Below, piece after piece: positions 25,702-33,874 of a DNA stretch of 64,000 bases. A program made the position numbers and the translations under genes. Numbering within the stretch: position 1 is the stretch's first letter; every line of letters starts with the position of its first letter. Origin of the DNA: JAAYTL01 sp031460505 (GTDB lineage: Bacteria; Bacillota; Clostridia; Tissierellales; Tissierellaceae); NCBI GenBank assembly GCA_031460505.1, contig JAVKTT010000004.1, forward strand, positions 62,001 through 126,000. The letters are read 5' to 3'. The notes under the pieces are model-generated. The model was not told the DNA's origin, searched no databases, and was given only the letters and a program-made list of their open reading frames with translations.

Positions 25702-26856
25702 TTACACCAACATTTCAATAAAAGCTGCAAGTCTTGTTTTAAGTTGTGCCACGTCGGAAGTTGAATAATCTGTTTCAACGCTAATAAATGGAATATCTTT
25801 GTCCTGCATCAATTTTCTAATTTCATAAGTCTCTATTGCATAGGTATGACAAGCTTGTAATGTCATTTCAACAACTCCATCAACTTTATACTCTTCTACA
25901 AGTTCTGATAGAAGTTCATATCTATTGGTGTCTGGTGTCATTACAGAGCAGCCTATTTGAAGATATCTATCAGCTAAAGCTTTGTATGGTTCTTCGTTTT
26001 CATCGACTAATCTATCTGCAGTCTTAGCACCAATACAGTTTTCATAACCTACAACAACACCACCGGATTCTTCGATAGCTGTTACAACTTTTTCTGTAAC
26101 TCCAGCTAAAGGACATCCAGTAATTAATATTCTTTTGGCATCTTTAGAAACATTTTCTACACCATTTTCATAATCTTTTTTTACTTTATCAATTATATTT
26201 CTTAGTTCTTGATTCTTGGATTCATAATCGAATTTAAATTGAGAACCATATAAAACCTTTAATTGTTCAGTACCAGTTATTGGTGGTGGGCAAGATTTAC
26301 TAAGACCATAAAATTCTTGTAAAAGCTTTCTTTCTTCGTTTTTAATTGCAATTGCTTTTTTTATGTCCTCATCAGTTATTGTGACGTCAAAGTCTTTTTC
26401 AACTCTTTCTTTTAATGCTAAGACCTCTTTATACCACATATCCTTTGAAACCTCATCTTTTTGAGTTTGAGGAAGTTGCATTACATGAACATTTTTTATT
26501 TCTCCTAATAGCTCGTACATCTTTTTCTTACCATCACAAGTAGTCTCACCAACTATCATGTCAGCGAAGTACATATATGGACATTTTTCTGTAATAGCAA
26601 ATCCGTAACTAGATTTAATTAATGGACAAAGATTACTTGGTAAGGTCTTTTCTGCTTCTGGTATTGTCTCATCACTAAAAGCACACAGTCCAACTGGTAC
26701 TGCCCCAGCTGCTAGAAATATTTCAACTGGTGTATATGTACAAAATGTTCCTACTACTTTTTTTCCTTCATCTTTTAAATTCTTAACAGTCAAAAACCCT
26801 TCTTTTCTCGCATCTGCGAAGTTTTCAAATGTACTTGGTAAATTATTATTTGTCAT
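25702..26856 (-). CDS. Double-cubane-cluster anaerobic reductase (HgdB/BcrB-like, YjiM type)
   Basis: The protein has 384 residues in the 2-hydroxyacyl-CoA dehydratase D superfamily. Cysteines at GTFCTYTP, SNLCPL, EKCPY, ETTCDGKKKMYE, TGCPL and QACHTY are the likely cluster ligands. Only one such subunit is present, paired with an activator. That is the YjiM/YjiL arrangement of the double-cubane cluster proteins, not the two-subunit dehydratases of amino-acid fermentation. Characterised members reduce small molecules such as acetylene in vitro; the physiological substrate is unknown. The start follows GGAGGAAAG. Confidence 0.87.
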   Translation of the reverse strand: MTNNNLPSTFENFADARKEGFLTVKNLKDEGKKVVGTFCTYTPVEIFLAAGAVPVGLCAFSDETIPEAEKTLPSNLCPLIKSSYGFAITEKCPYMYFADMIVGETTCDGKKKMYELLGEIKNVHVMQLPQTQKDEVSKDMWYKEVLALKERVEKDFDVTITDEDIKKAIAIKNEERKLLQEFYGLSKSCPPPITGTEQLKVLYGSQFKFDYESKNQELRNIIDKVKKDYENGVENVSKDAKRILITGCPLAGVTEKVVTAIEESGGVVVGYENCIGAKTADRLVDENEEPYKALADRYLQIGCSVMTPDTNRYELLSELVEEYKVDGVVEMTLQACHTYAIETYEIRKLMQDKDIPFISVETDYSTSDVAQLKTRLAAFIEMLV

Positions 26857-26949
26857 TTCTTTCCTCCGTCTATTATTGATCTGATATTTTTATAACAATA
26901 ATACTTTTTTATTATACACTATATAGGGTTACTTTTGTTAAAAATTTAT

Positions 26950-27441
26950 TTATTTTTTATTTATAATCTCTATGGCTGCTTTTCCTGTCATATGTTCGAC
27001 ATTGATTTCGATCAAACATGTTCTGTTTGTGTCATCTTTGACACGTTTCAATCGTTCATCTGCGAAATCAGGTGAGTACTTCTTAATTATCAAGGTAAGA
27101 GCGTGTTCTTTCTCACTATCATCGGTAAGAATCCTTGCTTTACCAAAAATAGACACGCTCCTAAAATAGGATGTAAATTCTTCTTGAACTATATCATCTT
27201 TCTCTATTACTGAAAAACTTACCTTATTATCTCTTTTAATACTATCAATTTTATGTCCTTCTTTTGCACAATGAATAAATATCTTCCCATCTTCATAAAC
27301 ATAGCTGATTGGCACAGTATAAGGATAACCGTCATCACCATTTACTCCAAGTACTCCTGACGTGCAAGCATTAAGTATTTTAACTGTTTCATCTTTGGTT
27401 AATAATTGCTTTTTTCTTCTCATTTCTCTAAACATATTCAT
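26950..27441 (-). CDS. Pyridoxamine 5'-phosphate oxidase-like split-barrel flavoprotein
   Basis: The protein has 163 residues: an FMN-binding split barrel with the N-terminal TSGVLGVNGDDGYPYTVPISYVY strand pair and the IFIHCAKEGHKID segment typical of the NimA-like group. Members bind FMN, F420 or heme. Some detoxify nitroimidazoles, but most are uncharacterised. It lies 17 bases from a small membrane-protein gene and follows GGAGGATG. Confidence 0.85.
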   Translation of the reverse strand: MNMFREMRRKKQLLTKDETVKILNACTSGVLGVNGDDGYPYTVPISYVYEDGKIFIHCAKEGHKIDSIKRDNKVSFSVIEKDDIVQEEFTSYFRSVSIFGKARILTDDSEKEHALTLIIKKYSPDFADERLKRVKDDTNRTCLIEINVEHMTGKAAIEIINKK

Positions 27442-27458
27442 TCATCCTCCGTATTTTA

Positions 27459-27662
27459 TTAAAATATTCCCTTTATAATCATTGTAACACCTATTATTAT
27501 TAAAGGAATACCAATTATGGCTCCTATAATAGTTAGACTTAATAAAATTCCAATGGCTGTAAGTATAAATCCAAAGCCAACAGCAACTAATTTACCAGTG
27601 ATTTTTAGAATACTTTCTACAATTTTTAATGCTATAGTAAAAGGAAAAAATAAAATTTTCAA
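27459..27662 (-). CDS. Small hydrophobic membrane protein, 67 aa
   Basis: Nearly the whole product is hydrophobic, with segments at about 2-18 and 26-66 that would make two or three membrane helices. There are few charged residues. It starts behind GAGGAGGTTTTTAATTG-type sequence and runs straight into the flavoprotein gene, so the two are probably co-transcribed. I do not recognise the family. Confidence 0.6.
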   Translation of the reverse strand: MKILFFPFTIALKIVESILKITGKLVAVGFGFILTAIGILLSLTIIGAIIGIPLIIIGVTMIIKGIF

Positions 27663-27752
27663 TTAAAAACCTCCTCATAAAGAATCATCTATATTATCTT
27701 TATTATAATATATGTTATATAGGATAATAAAGATAATATTACTCAAATAAAA

Positions 27753-27790
27753 AGCCATAAACTCTTTAGCTATCCCTTAAGTTTATGGCT
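27753..27790 (-). terminator. Hairpin between the AraC-kinase gene and the small membrane-protein gene
   Basis: AGCCATAAAC (27753-27762) pairs with GTTTATGGCT (27781-27790), just past the stop of the AraC-kinase gene. The stem is the same word that forms the outer stem at 18244-18282. Confidence 0.55.
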
Positions 27791-27801
27791 AATGTGCAAC
27801 T

Positions 27802-29118
27802 CTATATGATTATTTTATATCTATTGTTCCATATCCACACAAGCATCTCTCTATTTCTCATGGCTAGATTCTTATATGATTCATTACCCAGTAACCATGC
27901 TATGAAAATCATTTGAATAGAATAAATTATATAAGGAATAGCTTCTTTTTCTGAGTCTGTTAAACTAGCAACTTTATCGTATCCTTTTATTATCCCTCTT
28001 AATATTTCAGGCCATTTTTCAAAATCATCTTCTATTTCACTTGCTTCAGATAATATTCCCGTTGCGCAGTAACAGGGATCAAAAATCCTTACATTACGCT
28101 CACATATTTCAAATTCTAAAAATCCACTAACTTCTCCATCATAAAACATGATATTTGAAGGATTTGCGTCTCTATGGATAATATGTCTAGGTAAATCATT
28201 ATATATTTCAGGGAAATTATTTATATAGTTTTCATAAAATTCATCTGGTAATGGGCAGCCCCACTGCTCCATAGTTATTTTTGTTTTTGGTAATGCCCAA
28301 TCTAATACTGTTTTTAATAGATTACTATCATTTACCTCAATATTTTTATCTTGCTTTTTTAGGATATTGTGTAATTTCCCAATTGCTTCACCATATTTTT
28401 TACCTATAGATTCTCTATTTTGAGAATATCTCTCTTCTGGACTTAAAAATTGTCCAATTATACGGTTTGTTAAAATATAATATCTATCACCTTCGATGAT
28501 AAAATCATCGCCATTTATAGTTTTAATAGGTGTAGTTGAAGTCATTCCAGATTTCTCTAACTCTCTTGAGATTGCAATATGGGTTTTAAGCCCTGATATA
28601 TTTTTTCCAGTTTTAAATATATACTTTTCACCTATTGACCATGCATTGTTTGATTTTACTGTTCCACCTGCCGTAAATGTGTTATTAATATCTAAATCAT
28701 TTTCTATGTCCCAGTTCGATAGCAATTGAGTAATTTGACGTTGATTAAGCATAAATTTTGCCTCCTTAATTAAATCCATTGGTATTGGTTTTTTGGCAGT
28801 ATTTAATTCTAAATACTTTGAAGGAGAGCAACCAAATTCACGTTTGAATGCTTTATAGAAACCTGGATAGGTATTAAAACCATACTCTAAGGCTACATCT
28901 ATTGTCTTTTTCCCAGATTGAATACTATATATTGCGTGGTAAAGTCTTCGTTTAGTCAAGCATGCAGCTACTGGCATACCTATATAGCTTGAAAACAAAC
29001 GACAAAAGTGATATACAGAAAATCCTGTATACTTTGCAATTTCTGATACTGTTATTTCAGATTTTAGATTTTCTTCAATATAGTCAATAGAGTTTTGAAG
29101 TAATTCAATTGTGGTCAT
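27802..29118 (-). CDS. AraC-type regulator fused to an aminoglycoside-phosphotransferase-like kinase
   Basis: The protein is 438 residues from ATG 29118, preferred because AGGAG (29128-29132) is nine bases upstream and directly abuts the alternative ATG 29127. Residues 1-105 are an AraC/XylS DNA-binding domain. After a linker, residues 150-438 form a choline/aminoglycoside kinase fold with the catalytic loop HRDANPSNIMF. The following metal-binding Asp, normally in IDFE, is replaced: the segment reads FLEFE. Such fusions suggest that a small molecule is sensed or modified by the kinase half while the other half binds DNA. Confidence 0.85.
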   Translation of the reverse strand: MTTIELLQNSIDYIEENLKSEITVSEIAKYTGFSVYHFCRLFSSYIGMPVAACLTKRRLYHAIYSIQSGKKTIDVALEYGFNTYPGFYKAFKREFGCSPSKYLELNTAKKPIPMDLIKEAKFMLNQRQITQLLSNWDIENDLDINNTFTAGGTVKSNNAWSIGEKYIFKTGKNISGLKTHIAISRELEKSGMTSTTPIKTINGDDFIIEGDRYYILTNRIIGQFLSPEERYSQNRESIGKKYGEAIGKLHNILKKQDKNIEVNDSNLLKTVLDWALPKTKITMEQWGCPLPDEFYENYINNFPEIYNDLPRHIIHRDANPSNIMFYDGEVSGFLEFEICERNVRIFDPCYCATGILSEASEIEDDFEKWPEILRGIIKGYDKVASLTDSEKEAIPYIIYSIQMIFIAWLLGNESYKNLAMRNREMLVWIWNNRYKIII

Positions 29119-29196
29119 GGTAATCATCTCCTAAACTTTACTCCCTAGGTTAATTTCAGTTTAACATAAGAATTACTCAAAACATTTCCTGTATTG

Positions 29197-29754
29197 CTAT
29201 ATTGAAATTACTTTAAGTATCATAGCATCTATTCCCATTGAAATTTCATATAAACTCTGACTTCGTCTAAATGCAGGAGTGTAATAAATATTGTACATCT
29301 CATCATAGCAATAATCTGATGCTTCAGTTTCTCTTTCATTATTAAGTAAATCCGGTGATACAATCGTTCTAAGCAGTGATAATGCAGAACACATCCCTAA
29401 CATAGGTTTTTTGTCCTTAACATATTCTTCTATTAATCTTTGTATCAATTTATGGCTACTATAGTTATTAATCAAACCTATACCACCTGGAATTATTAGT
29501 CCATTGTAATCGTTTGTATTAATATCTAATAGATTCTTTATTTTTCCTCTCCCCATACGAGCTGATTCAACAAGAACATTTCTTTGTGCATCTTGATCTT
29601 CTGTTAAATGATTAATACTTGGACACTCTATATCTAGTGCTATTGGTTGATATTCTATATTGTATTTATCTAATACTAAATAAGTTAATATTACTTCTTC
29701 TATTTGAGAGCCGTCTCCCAACCCACAACCAGATAACAAAACTAAGAATTTCAT
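29197..29754 (-). CDS. ElbB/ES1-like class I glutamine-amidotransferase-fold protein
   Basis: The protein is 185 residues from ATG 29754, six bases after AAAGGAGG. The start LVLLSGCGLGDGSQIEE, the IIPGGIGLINNY segment and the GMCSALSLL nucleophile elbow (Cys near residue 122) match the ElbB/ES1 branch of the DJ-1/PfpI superfamily. Related proteins have glyoxalase III-like activity or a loose link to isoprenoid synthesis. It is somewhat shorter than the usual 217 residues, and the C-terminal end looks divergent. Confidence 0.75.
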   Translation of the reverse strand: MKFLVLLSGCGLGDGSQIEEVILTYLVLDKYNIEYQPIALDIECPSINHLTEDQDAQRNVLVESARMGRGKIKNLLDINTNDYNGLIIPGGIGLINNYSSHKLIQRLIEEYVKDKKPMLGMCSALSLLRTIVSPDLLNNERETEASDYCYDEMYNIYYTPAFRRSQSLYEISMGIDAMILKVISI

Positions 29755-29858
29755 CATAATCCTCCTTTGAGTTTTATTATTAATAACTAAGTAAACAATT
29801 TTAACATCTGAAGGAATTGCATATTTGTCATGAAATTTCATATTCTTTAAAATTATCT

Positions 29859-30200
29859 TTAGTCTGTGCTATCCTCAAGACTTTCTTTAAAAATTACTTT
29901 TAACAAATCAGATGGGATTTGTTGATTATGATAGACTTGTAGCATACCTTTAGGAGTTATCTTATATCCTGGCAATTCTTCTCTGTGAAGTACAACTGCT
30001 TTTGCCTCTATGTTAATGTGGTCTTTAAAGGGAATAAGACGAACAAAGTTTTTTTCTACATAAAATGAAGGTAATTGGGCCCATAACTTTTCTTCAATCT
30101 CCAGAGTAGTGCTTTCATGAATAAGTTCATATAACATGCTAAATCTTTGTCTTGTCGGTTCTTCAAACTTATCTAAATAACTAGATATAACATCTTTCAT
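29859..30200 (-). CDS. DUF1801 (YdhG/Fra-like) protein
   Basis: The protein has 113 residues with the frataxin-like DUF1801 pattern: an N-terminal helix (VISSYLDKFEEPTRQRFSML), then LWAQLPSFYVEKNFVRLIPFKDHINIE. Bacillus YdhG-type members have been proposed as iron chaperones. It lies 104 bases before the ElbB-like gene on the same strand. Confidence 0.8.
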   Translation of the reverse strand: MKDVISSYLDKFEEPTRQRFSMLYELIHESTTLEIEEKLWAQLPSFYVEKNFVRLIPFKDHINIEAKAVVLHREELPGYKITPKGMLQVYHNQQIPSDLLKVIFKESLEDSTD

Positions 30201-30371
30201 TTCTTAATCCTCTTTTCTAGAAATTTTGAACTTCCCTATAAATCTGCATTTGCATGGTTTTATGATTTAAGTTAAAATTAATGAAATAAAATAACTTCTT
30301 CATAAAACAACAATATAATCTCCATATAATTATAATATAACATACAATGAATTGAAAATTTGAGAATCATA

Positions 30372-30417
30372 AAAAAAGAACTAATAACTCGAGATAATTA
30401 GTTATTAGTTCTTTTTT
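30372..30417 (-). terminator. Terminator of the rubredoxin gene
   Basis: AAAAAAGAACTAATAACT and its full complement form an 18-base stem downstream of the rubredoxin stop, with a T run on the minus strand. Confidence 0.9.
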
Positions 30418-30450
30418 GTAATTCTTTAATATAAGTGAAATTTATTATAT

Positions 30451-30612
30451 TTATTCACATTCTGAAAATGTTTCTTTTGGAGATCCACATACAGGACATT
30501 CCCAATCTTCTGATACATCTTCAAATGCTGTATTTGGTCCTACGCCATTATCAGGATCACCTTCTATTGGATCATATATATACGCACCAGCTACACATTC
30601 ATATTTTTTCAT
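30451..30612 (-). CDS. Rubredoxin lacking one canonical iron-ligand cysteine
   Basis: The protein is 53 residues from ATG 30612, eight bases after GGGAGG. The fold is unmistakable: YIYDPIEGDPDNGVGPNTAFEDV and WECPVCGSPK. Rubredoxins hold iron with two CxxC knuckles. The second is intact (CPVC), but the first reads CVAGAY, with Gly at position 9 where the second cysteine belongs. An extra cysteine sits second from the C-terminus. The codons there are clear in the DNA. Iron may be bound differently, or the protein may have lost electron-transfer function. It has its own strong ribosome site and terminator. Confidence 0.88.
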   Translation of the reverse strand: MKKYECVAGAYIYDPIEGDPDNGVGPNTAFEDVSEDWECPVCGSPKETFSECE

Positions 30613-30737
30613 ATTCATAACCTCCCGTATTTTGTTTAATATTCTAACATTGATTTAATTTTATATCATACGACCGATTATTAAATTGACCTAGGTCAAA
30701 ATATAAAATATGCAGCGTTGTTTCTCTGAGTATTTAT

Positions 30738-31109
30738 CTATTTCTTCTTAACTATGAGACAAATTGGTGTATCTGTACCACTATCTAAGAATTCTAAATC
30801 ATGAATGTTTAATTCTGATATGCAAGCAGATTTTATACTTGCTAGTCCATATGGTTCTAACCACATGTTCCAGATTTCTATTTCATTTAATTCTTCCATT
30901 TGTTCCTTTAAGTAGTTAATAAACTGTCTAGCACTTGATTTTGCAGAAATCCAGTGTAATTCCGAGAAATATTTTTTATCTGAATAATCCTTAGCGTATG
31001 AGGCTGAATAATACATAGTATTACTAATCTCAATTTTATTTGAATCTCCTTCATAACAACTAACTTCTTTCAATGGTTTATCACTTGCTAGAAACATGAA
31101 TATGCTCAA
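30738..31109 (-). CDS. Hypothetical 123-residue protein
   Basis: The frame starts with TTG at 31109, nine bases after GGAG, and encodes a soluble mixed alpha/beta protein beginning MSIFMFLASDKPLKEV. There is no signal peptide or catalytic motif I can name. The C-terminal TPICLIVKKK strand suggests a compact single domain. It is first in a run of small, poorly conserved genes. Confidence 0.55.
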   Translation of the reverse strand: MSIFMFLASDKPLKEVSCYEGDSNKIEISNTMYYSASYAKDYSDKKYFSELHWISAKSSARQFINYLKEQMEELNEIEIWNMWLEPYGLASIKSACISELNIHDLEFLDSGTDTPICLIVKKK

Positions 31110-31153
31110 TGTATATCACTCCATTTAAATTTCCTTACTACATTCTTAATATC

Positions 31154-31447
31154 TTAATCATAATAGTTATACTTACAAAATGGACATTTTGGATAATCTA
31201 TATCATGAGTACTCCCACAATTAGGGCATTCAATTTGTTCAATTTGATCTTCTATTTGTACTTCTCCCATTTGGAAAAACTCAATCTTTCCACAATCATT
31301 ACACTTATAGATGTCCACTTCGAGTGCTCCAGCTATTAAGTTTGAAAGGTCTCCAAGAATAAATCCATGTTTTCCTAACTGTATCCTCTCACTTTTAATG
31401 TATTTCATTGAATTACCGCACCGTAAACAATTTAAGTCTCTTCCCAC
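31154..31447 (-). CDS. Zinc-ribbon protein with two CxxC pairs at each end
   Basis: The protein is 97 residues from GTG 31447 (GGGGGAA upstream). It has CLRCG near residue 7, CNDCG near 49, CPNCG near 74 and CPFC near 88, so two zinc ribbons are likely. Such proteins are usually called nucleic-acid-binding or DUF-type zinc ribbons. The function is unknown. It sits next to another zinc-ribbon membrane protein. Confidence 0.7.
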   Translation of the reverse strand: MGRDLNCLRCGNSMKYIKSERIQLGKHGFILGDLSNLIAGALEVDIYKCNDCGKIEFFQMGEVQIEDQIEQIECPNCGSTHDIDYPKCPFCKYNYYD

Positions 31448-31557
31448 AAAAATTCCCCCTATTATGAAAATTATTTACTACATATAAATCCACGACTACG
31501 GAATACTTTATAAATGATCACAAAGCCATAAAGATGAACGCTACATTATACAAAATA

Positions 31558-32244
31558 TCATTTAATTTTTTTATGTAAGTCCCTTCTAGTTAATATATAA
31601 TAATCTGCATCCGTAATATTAAATATAGAATGAATCGCATAGAATATCCCGATACCAAGATTATGGCTAAAAAATCTTATACCAATGACATTCTCTAATT
31701 TATTTATTCCAAAACTTTCTACTTTCGAGGATCCTCTAATAAGAATATCTGTTATAAATAGATTTTTTAGATATAGAAAATAAAAAAGACAATTTAGAAT
31801 AAATATGAGAAATATAATACTAAGATATATATTTTTATTGATGTTCTTTTTATTGATTAAACCTCTAGGTTTTCTAACTTCTACATATGATTTGTTTGAT
31901 GGTAGTTCTGGCTTTCCTAAAATTATAATATATAAAGTTAAAGCAAACACTATAGAATACCTTGCTATAACATAATTAGTTCTAGCTGGAAATCGATAAA
32001 CTACAAAGCTACTAAGCCAAAACCCCAAAACTATTTGCATAATAATTACTAGTAGAAAAACTGTTTTTCTTAATTTTAATATATCTAGTCTTTTTTTGCC
32101 TTTCTTGAATTCAATAATCTTATCATTAATAAATAAAGATTTTTCATATCCATCCATAGGAAGTTCTTTTTTTAAAAGACATTCACAATTAGGGCAAATG
32201 TATTCATCATCATAACAATAAAAACCACATTTATCACAATTCAT
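31558..32244 (-). CDS. Zinc-ribbon membrane protein, 228 aa
   Basis: An N-terminal zinc ribbon (CDKCGFYCYDD...CPNCEC, residues 3-22) is followed by four hydrophobic segments near 65-85, 92-110, 140-165 and 195-215. The ribosome site is AAAGGAG. The topology suggests a cytosolic metal-binding head on a small integral membrane body. No family assigned. Confidence 0.65.
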   Translation of the reverse strand: MNCDKCGFYCYDDEYICPNCECLLKKELPMDGYEKSLFINDKIIEFKKGKKRLDILKLRKTVFLLVIIMQIVLGFWLSSFVVYRFPARTNYVIARYSIVFALTLYIIILGKPELPSNKSYVEVRKPRGLINKKNINKNIYLSIIFLIFILNCLFYFLYLKNLFITDILIRGSSKVESFGINKLENVIGIRFFSHNLGIGIFYAIHSIFNITDADYYILTRRDLHKKIK

Positions 32245-32328
32245 AGTTGGTCTCCTTTACAGAGATAGTAGCAAACTATACATAAGAACCCTAAACCAAT
32301 TTTTCTATCACTATTCAAAAATATATAC

Positions 32329-32775
32329 TCATCTATCAAAAATAAATGATTTTACAACAGCAAAATACTCTCTTATATATGACAGAATAACAATTGTTGG
32401 AGGTATTTTAGCTGGTAATCCATAAGGATTCATATCAAGTCTCTTGGCTAAAAATTTTGCTCTAAACAAATGGTATTTATTAGTAACAATTAATACATCT
32501 AAATCTTCTTTCTCATCAAATTCTCTAATAGTATCTAGACTAAACTGTAAATTTTCAAATGTCGAAGTAGATTTATTTTCTATAATAATTCTGCTTTCAT
32601 TGATTCCGTTATTAATAAGATAATTTGACATTGCCTCGGCTTCGGGAATATATTCATCTTCCCCTTGTCCACCTGATACTACTACTTTTACATCTTCATT
32701 TTCAGTTAAATAATCTTTAGCAACCTTTAATCTCTCTAGAAGTGCAGGTGAGGGTACGTTATATATTTCTTTCAA
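32329..32775 (-). pseudogene. YdcF/SanA-like (DUF218) gene missing its N-terminal third
   Basis: The frame contains the family core: PSPALLERLKVA, VVVSGGQGEDE, EAEAMSNYL, ENKSTSTFEN and VTNKYHLFRA. The N-terminal membrane segment and the VxLGA strand that normally precede these motifs are absent. The open frame begins at a TTG inside the tail of the DUF488 gene. This looks like a deletion that joined the end of one gene to the middle of another. It may still be translated by coupling, but a DUF218 protein without its first strand is unlikely to fold normally. Confidence 0.7.
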
Positions 32776-33114
32776 TCCAATTTTTTAAGACTACTACATG
32801 ATTTATAGTTTCACTCTTAGCAGCATATAGTAAAGTCACATTCCCAGATTTAAGTTTGTTCTTAATCAACTCTAAGAATTCCTTTGACCTATCATTATTT
32901 TCTAACTCAAATAGATATGCCTGCTCAAACTCTTCAAACCTTTCAGTTTGATGGTTAAAAGATTTTCTTAGTTCAGTTGATGGAGTAATTTCCTTTGCCC
33001 AATAGTCAAGCATAGCTGATTCTTGGATACTCCCCTTGGCCATAATCTATCAACTAAGATCCTATATCCGTCTTCAGCATTTAATTGTTGATATATCCTT
33101 TTCATTTTTACCAT
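32759..33114 (-). pseudogene. DUF488 gene with a frameshift near codon 31
   Basis: From ATG 33114, behind GGGGAGT, the frame gives the start of a DUF488 protein (YRILVDRLWPRGVSK) and then runs off frame to a stop. The rest of the family (SAMLDYWAKEITPSTELRKSF, TLLYAAKS) continues in a second frame through 32759. A single-base change around 33013-33020 would join them into a normal protein of about 118 residues. Either the gene is dead or this is a sequencing error in a short run. Confidence 0.75.
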
Positions 33115-33133
33115 AATTATTACTCCCCATATA

Positions 33134-33205
33134 TTATTTATTATCTATAATTTGAAGACCTCTGATTGAGAAGAATAGCTGAATACTATATAAAGATTGC
33201 GTCAT
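33134..33205 (-). pseudogene. Duplicated 3' end of the 33468-33851 membrane-protein gene
   Basis: The segment encodes QLFFSIRGLQIIDNK and a stop, matching QLFFSIRGRQIIDNK at the end of the neighbouring gene. Bases 33141-33183 match 33481-33523 at 40 of 43 positions. Only the tail is left, so a paralogue was probably lost here by deletion. Confidence 0.65.
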
Positions 33206-33229
33206 AGCTATCAACCATGTATTGTGTTT

Positions 33230-33349
33230 TTATTTATTCTTATTTAAATATGTTAAACATACTTTTATAAATAGAACATACGCTATGAATTTTGTAATTT
33301 GAAATACTATATTAAAAATAATTGACACACCTGCTAAACCCCAAGCCAT
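33230..33349 (-). CDS. Small membrane protein, 39 aa
   Basis: An ATG at 33349 follows AAAGGAGTGGTGAG, one of the strongest ribosome sites in this stretch. The product, beginning MAWGLAGVSIIFNIVFQ, has one or two hydrophobic segments and ends in a lysine/asparagine-rich tail (YLNKNK). That is the look of small membrane proteins that act as toxins, transport modulators or membrane anchors; which one cannot be told. Confidence 0.55.
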   Translation of the reverse strand: MAWGLAGVSIIFNIVFQITKFIAYVLFIKVCLTYLNKNK

Positions 33350-33419
33350 TTCTCACCACTCCTTTAAAATGCTCAATTAACATCTACCCTTCCCCCTAAC
33401 TTATTAGGAATTGATTCCA

Positions 33420-33449
33420 GGGATACCCAAAGGGCACACCACGGCTCTC
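33420..33449 (+). repeat. Fragment of the GATACCC-type REP-like element
   Basis: GGGATACCCAAAGGGCACAC matches GGGATACCCACAGGGCACAC inside addA (reverse strand of 55671-55719) with one difference. Here the TGCGA arms are missing, so it is a degenerate or partial copy. Confidence 0.6.
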
Positions 33450-33467
33450 TTCATCAAACACCTATAC

Positions 33468-33851
33468 CTATTCGGCTTTATTATCTATAATTTGCCGACC
33501 TCTGATTGAGAAAAATAGCTGAACAATAAACAAGATAAATGATACTATACATAAAAACATCATTTTACCGAGATATATTTCTGCATACTTAAAAGATACA
33601 TCCGAAAGAATTCCTTGAAAAAACAATCCAGACATCAATCCTAGTCCAGCTAGTACACTTACCCCTATATCAATAAGACCAAATTTATTGCATTTGATTT
33701 TATCTTGCTTTGCTATAGTGAAATGTATAATTGATTTTATACAATTTACAAGGACGATTAAGGTTAATAAATAAAAAACATTAAATTCATAATGATAATA
33801 ATGCATTAATTCCTCAAATGCGCTGTATTGCCCTTCTACATTAAAACCCAT
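33468..33851 (-). CDS. Hypothetical membrane protein, 127 aa
   Basis: The protein begins behind AGGAGGT and has about three hydrophobic segments (residues 22-42, 55-75 and 95-117) separated by short charged loops. I do not recognise the family. Its last 15 codons are duplicated at 33134-33205, so a paralogue once stood next to it. REP-like copy B lies 24 bases upstream. Confidence 0.55.
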   Translation of the reverse strand: MGFNVEGQYSAFEELMHYYHYEFNVFYLLTLIVLVNCIKSIIHFTIAKQDKIKCNKFGLIDIGVSVLAGLGLMSGLFFQGILSDVSFKYAEIYLGKMMFLCIVSFILFIVQLFFSIRGRQIIDNKAE

Positions 33852-33874
33852 GAAAAATACCTCCTAGCTTTAAG

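Noticed and set aside
24920..26856. 2-hydroxyglutaryl-CoA dehydratase for glutamate fermentation
   Set aside because: Only one large subunit is present, with no HgdA, CoA-transferase or dehydrogenase nearby. The motifs fit the double-cubane class better.
30435..30620. Open frame of 61 codons on the + strand
   Set aside because: It is the complement of the rubredoxin gene, which has family motifs, a ribosome site and a terminator.
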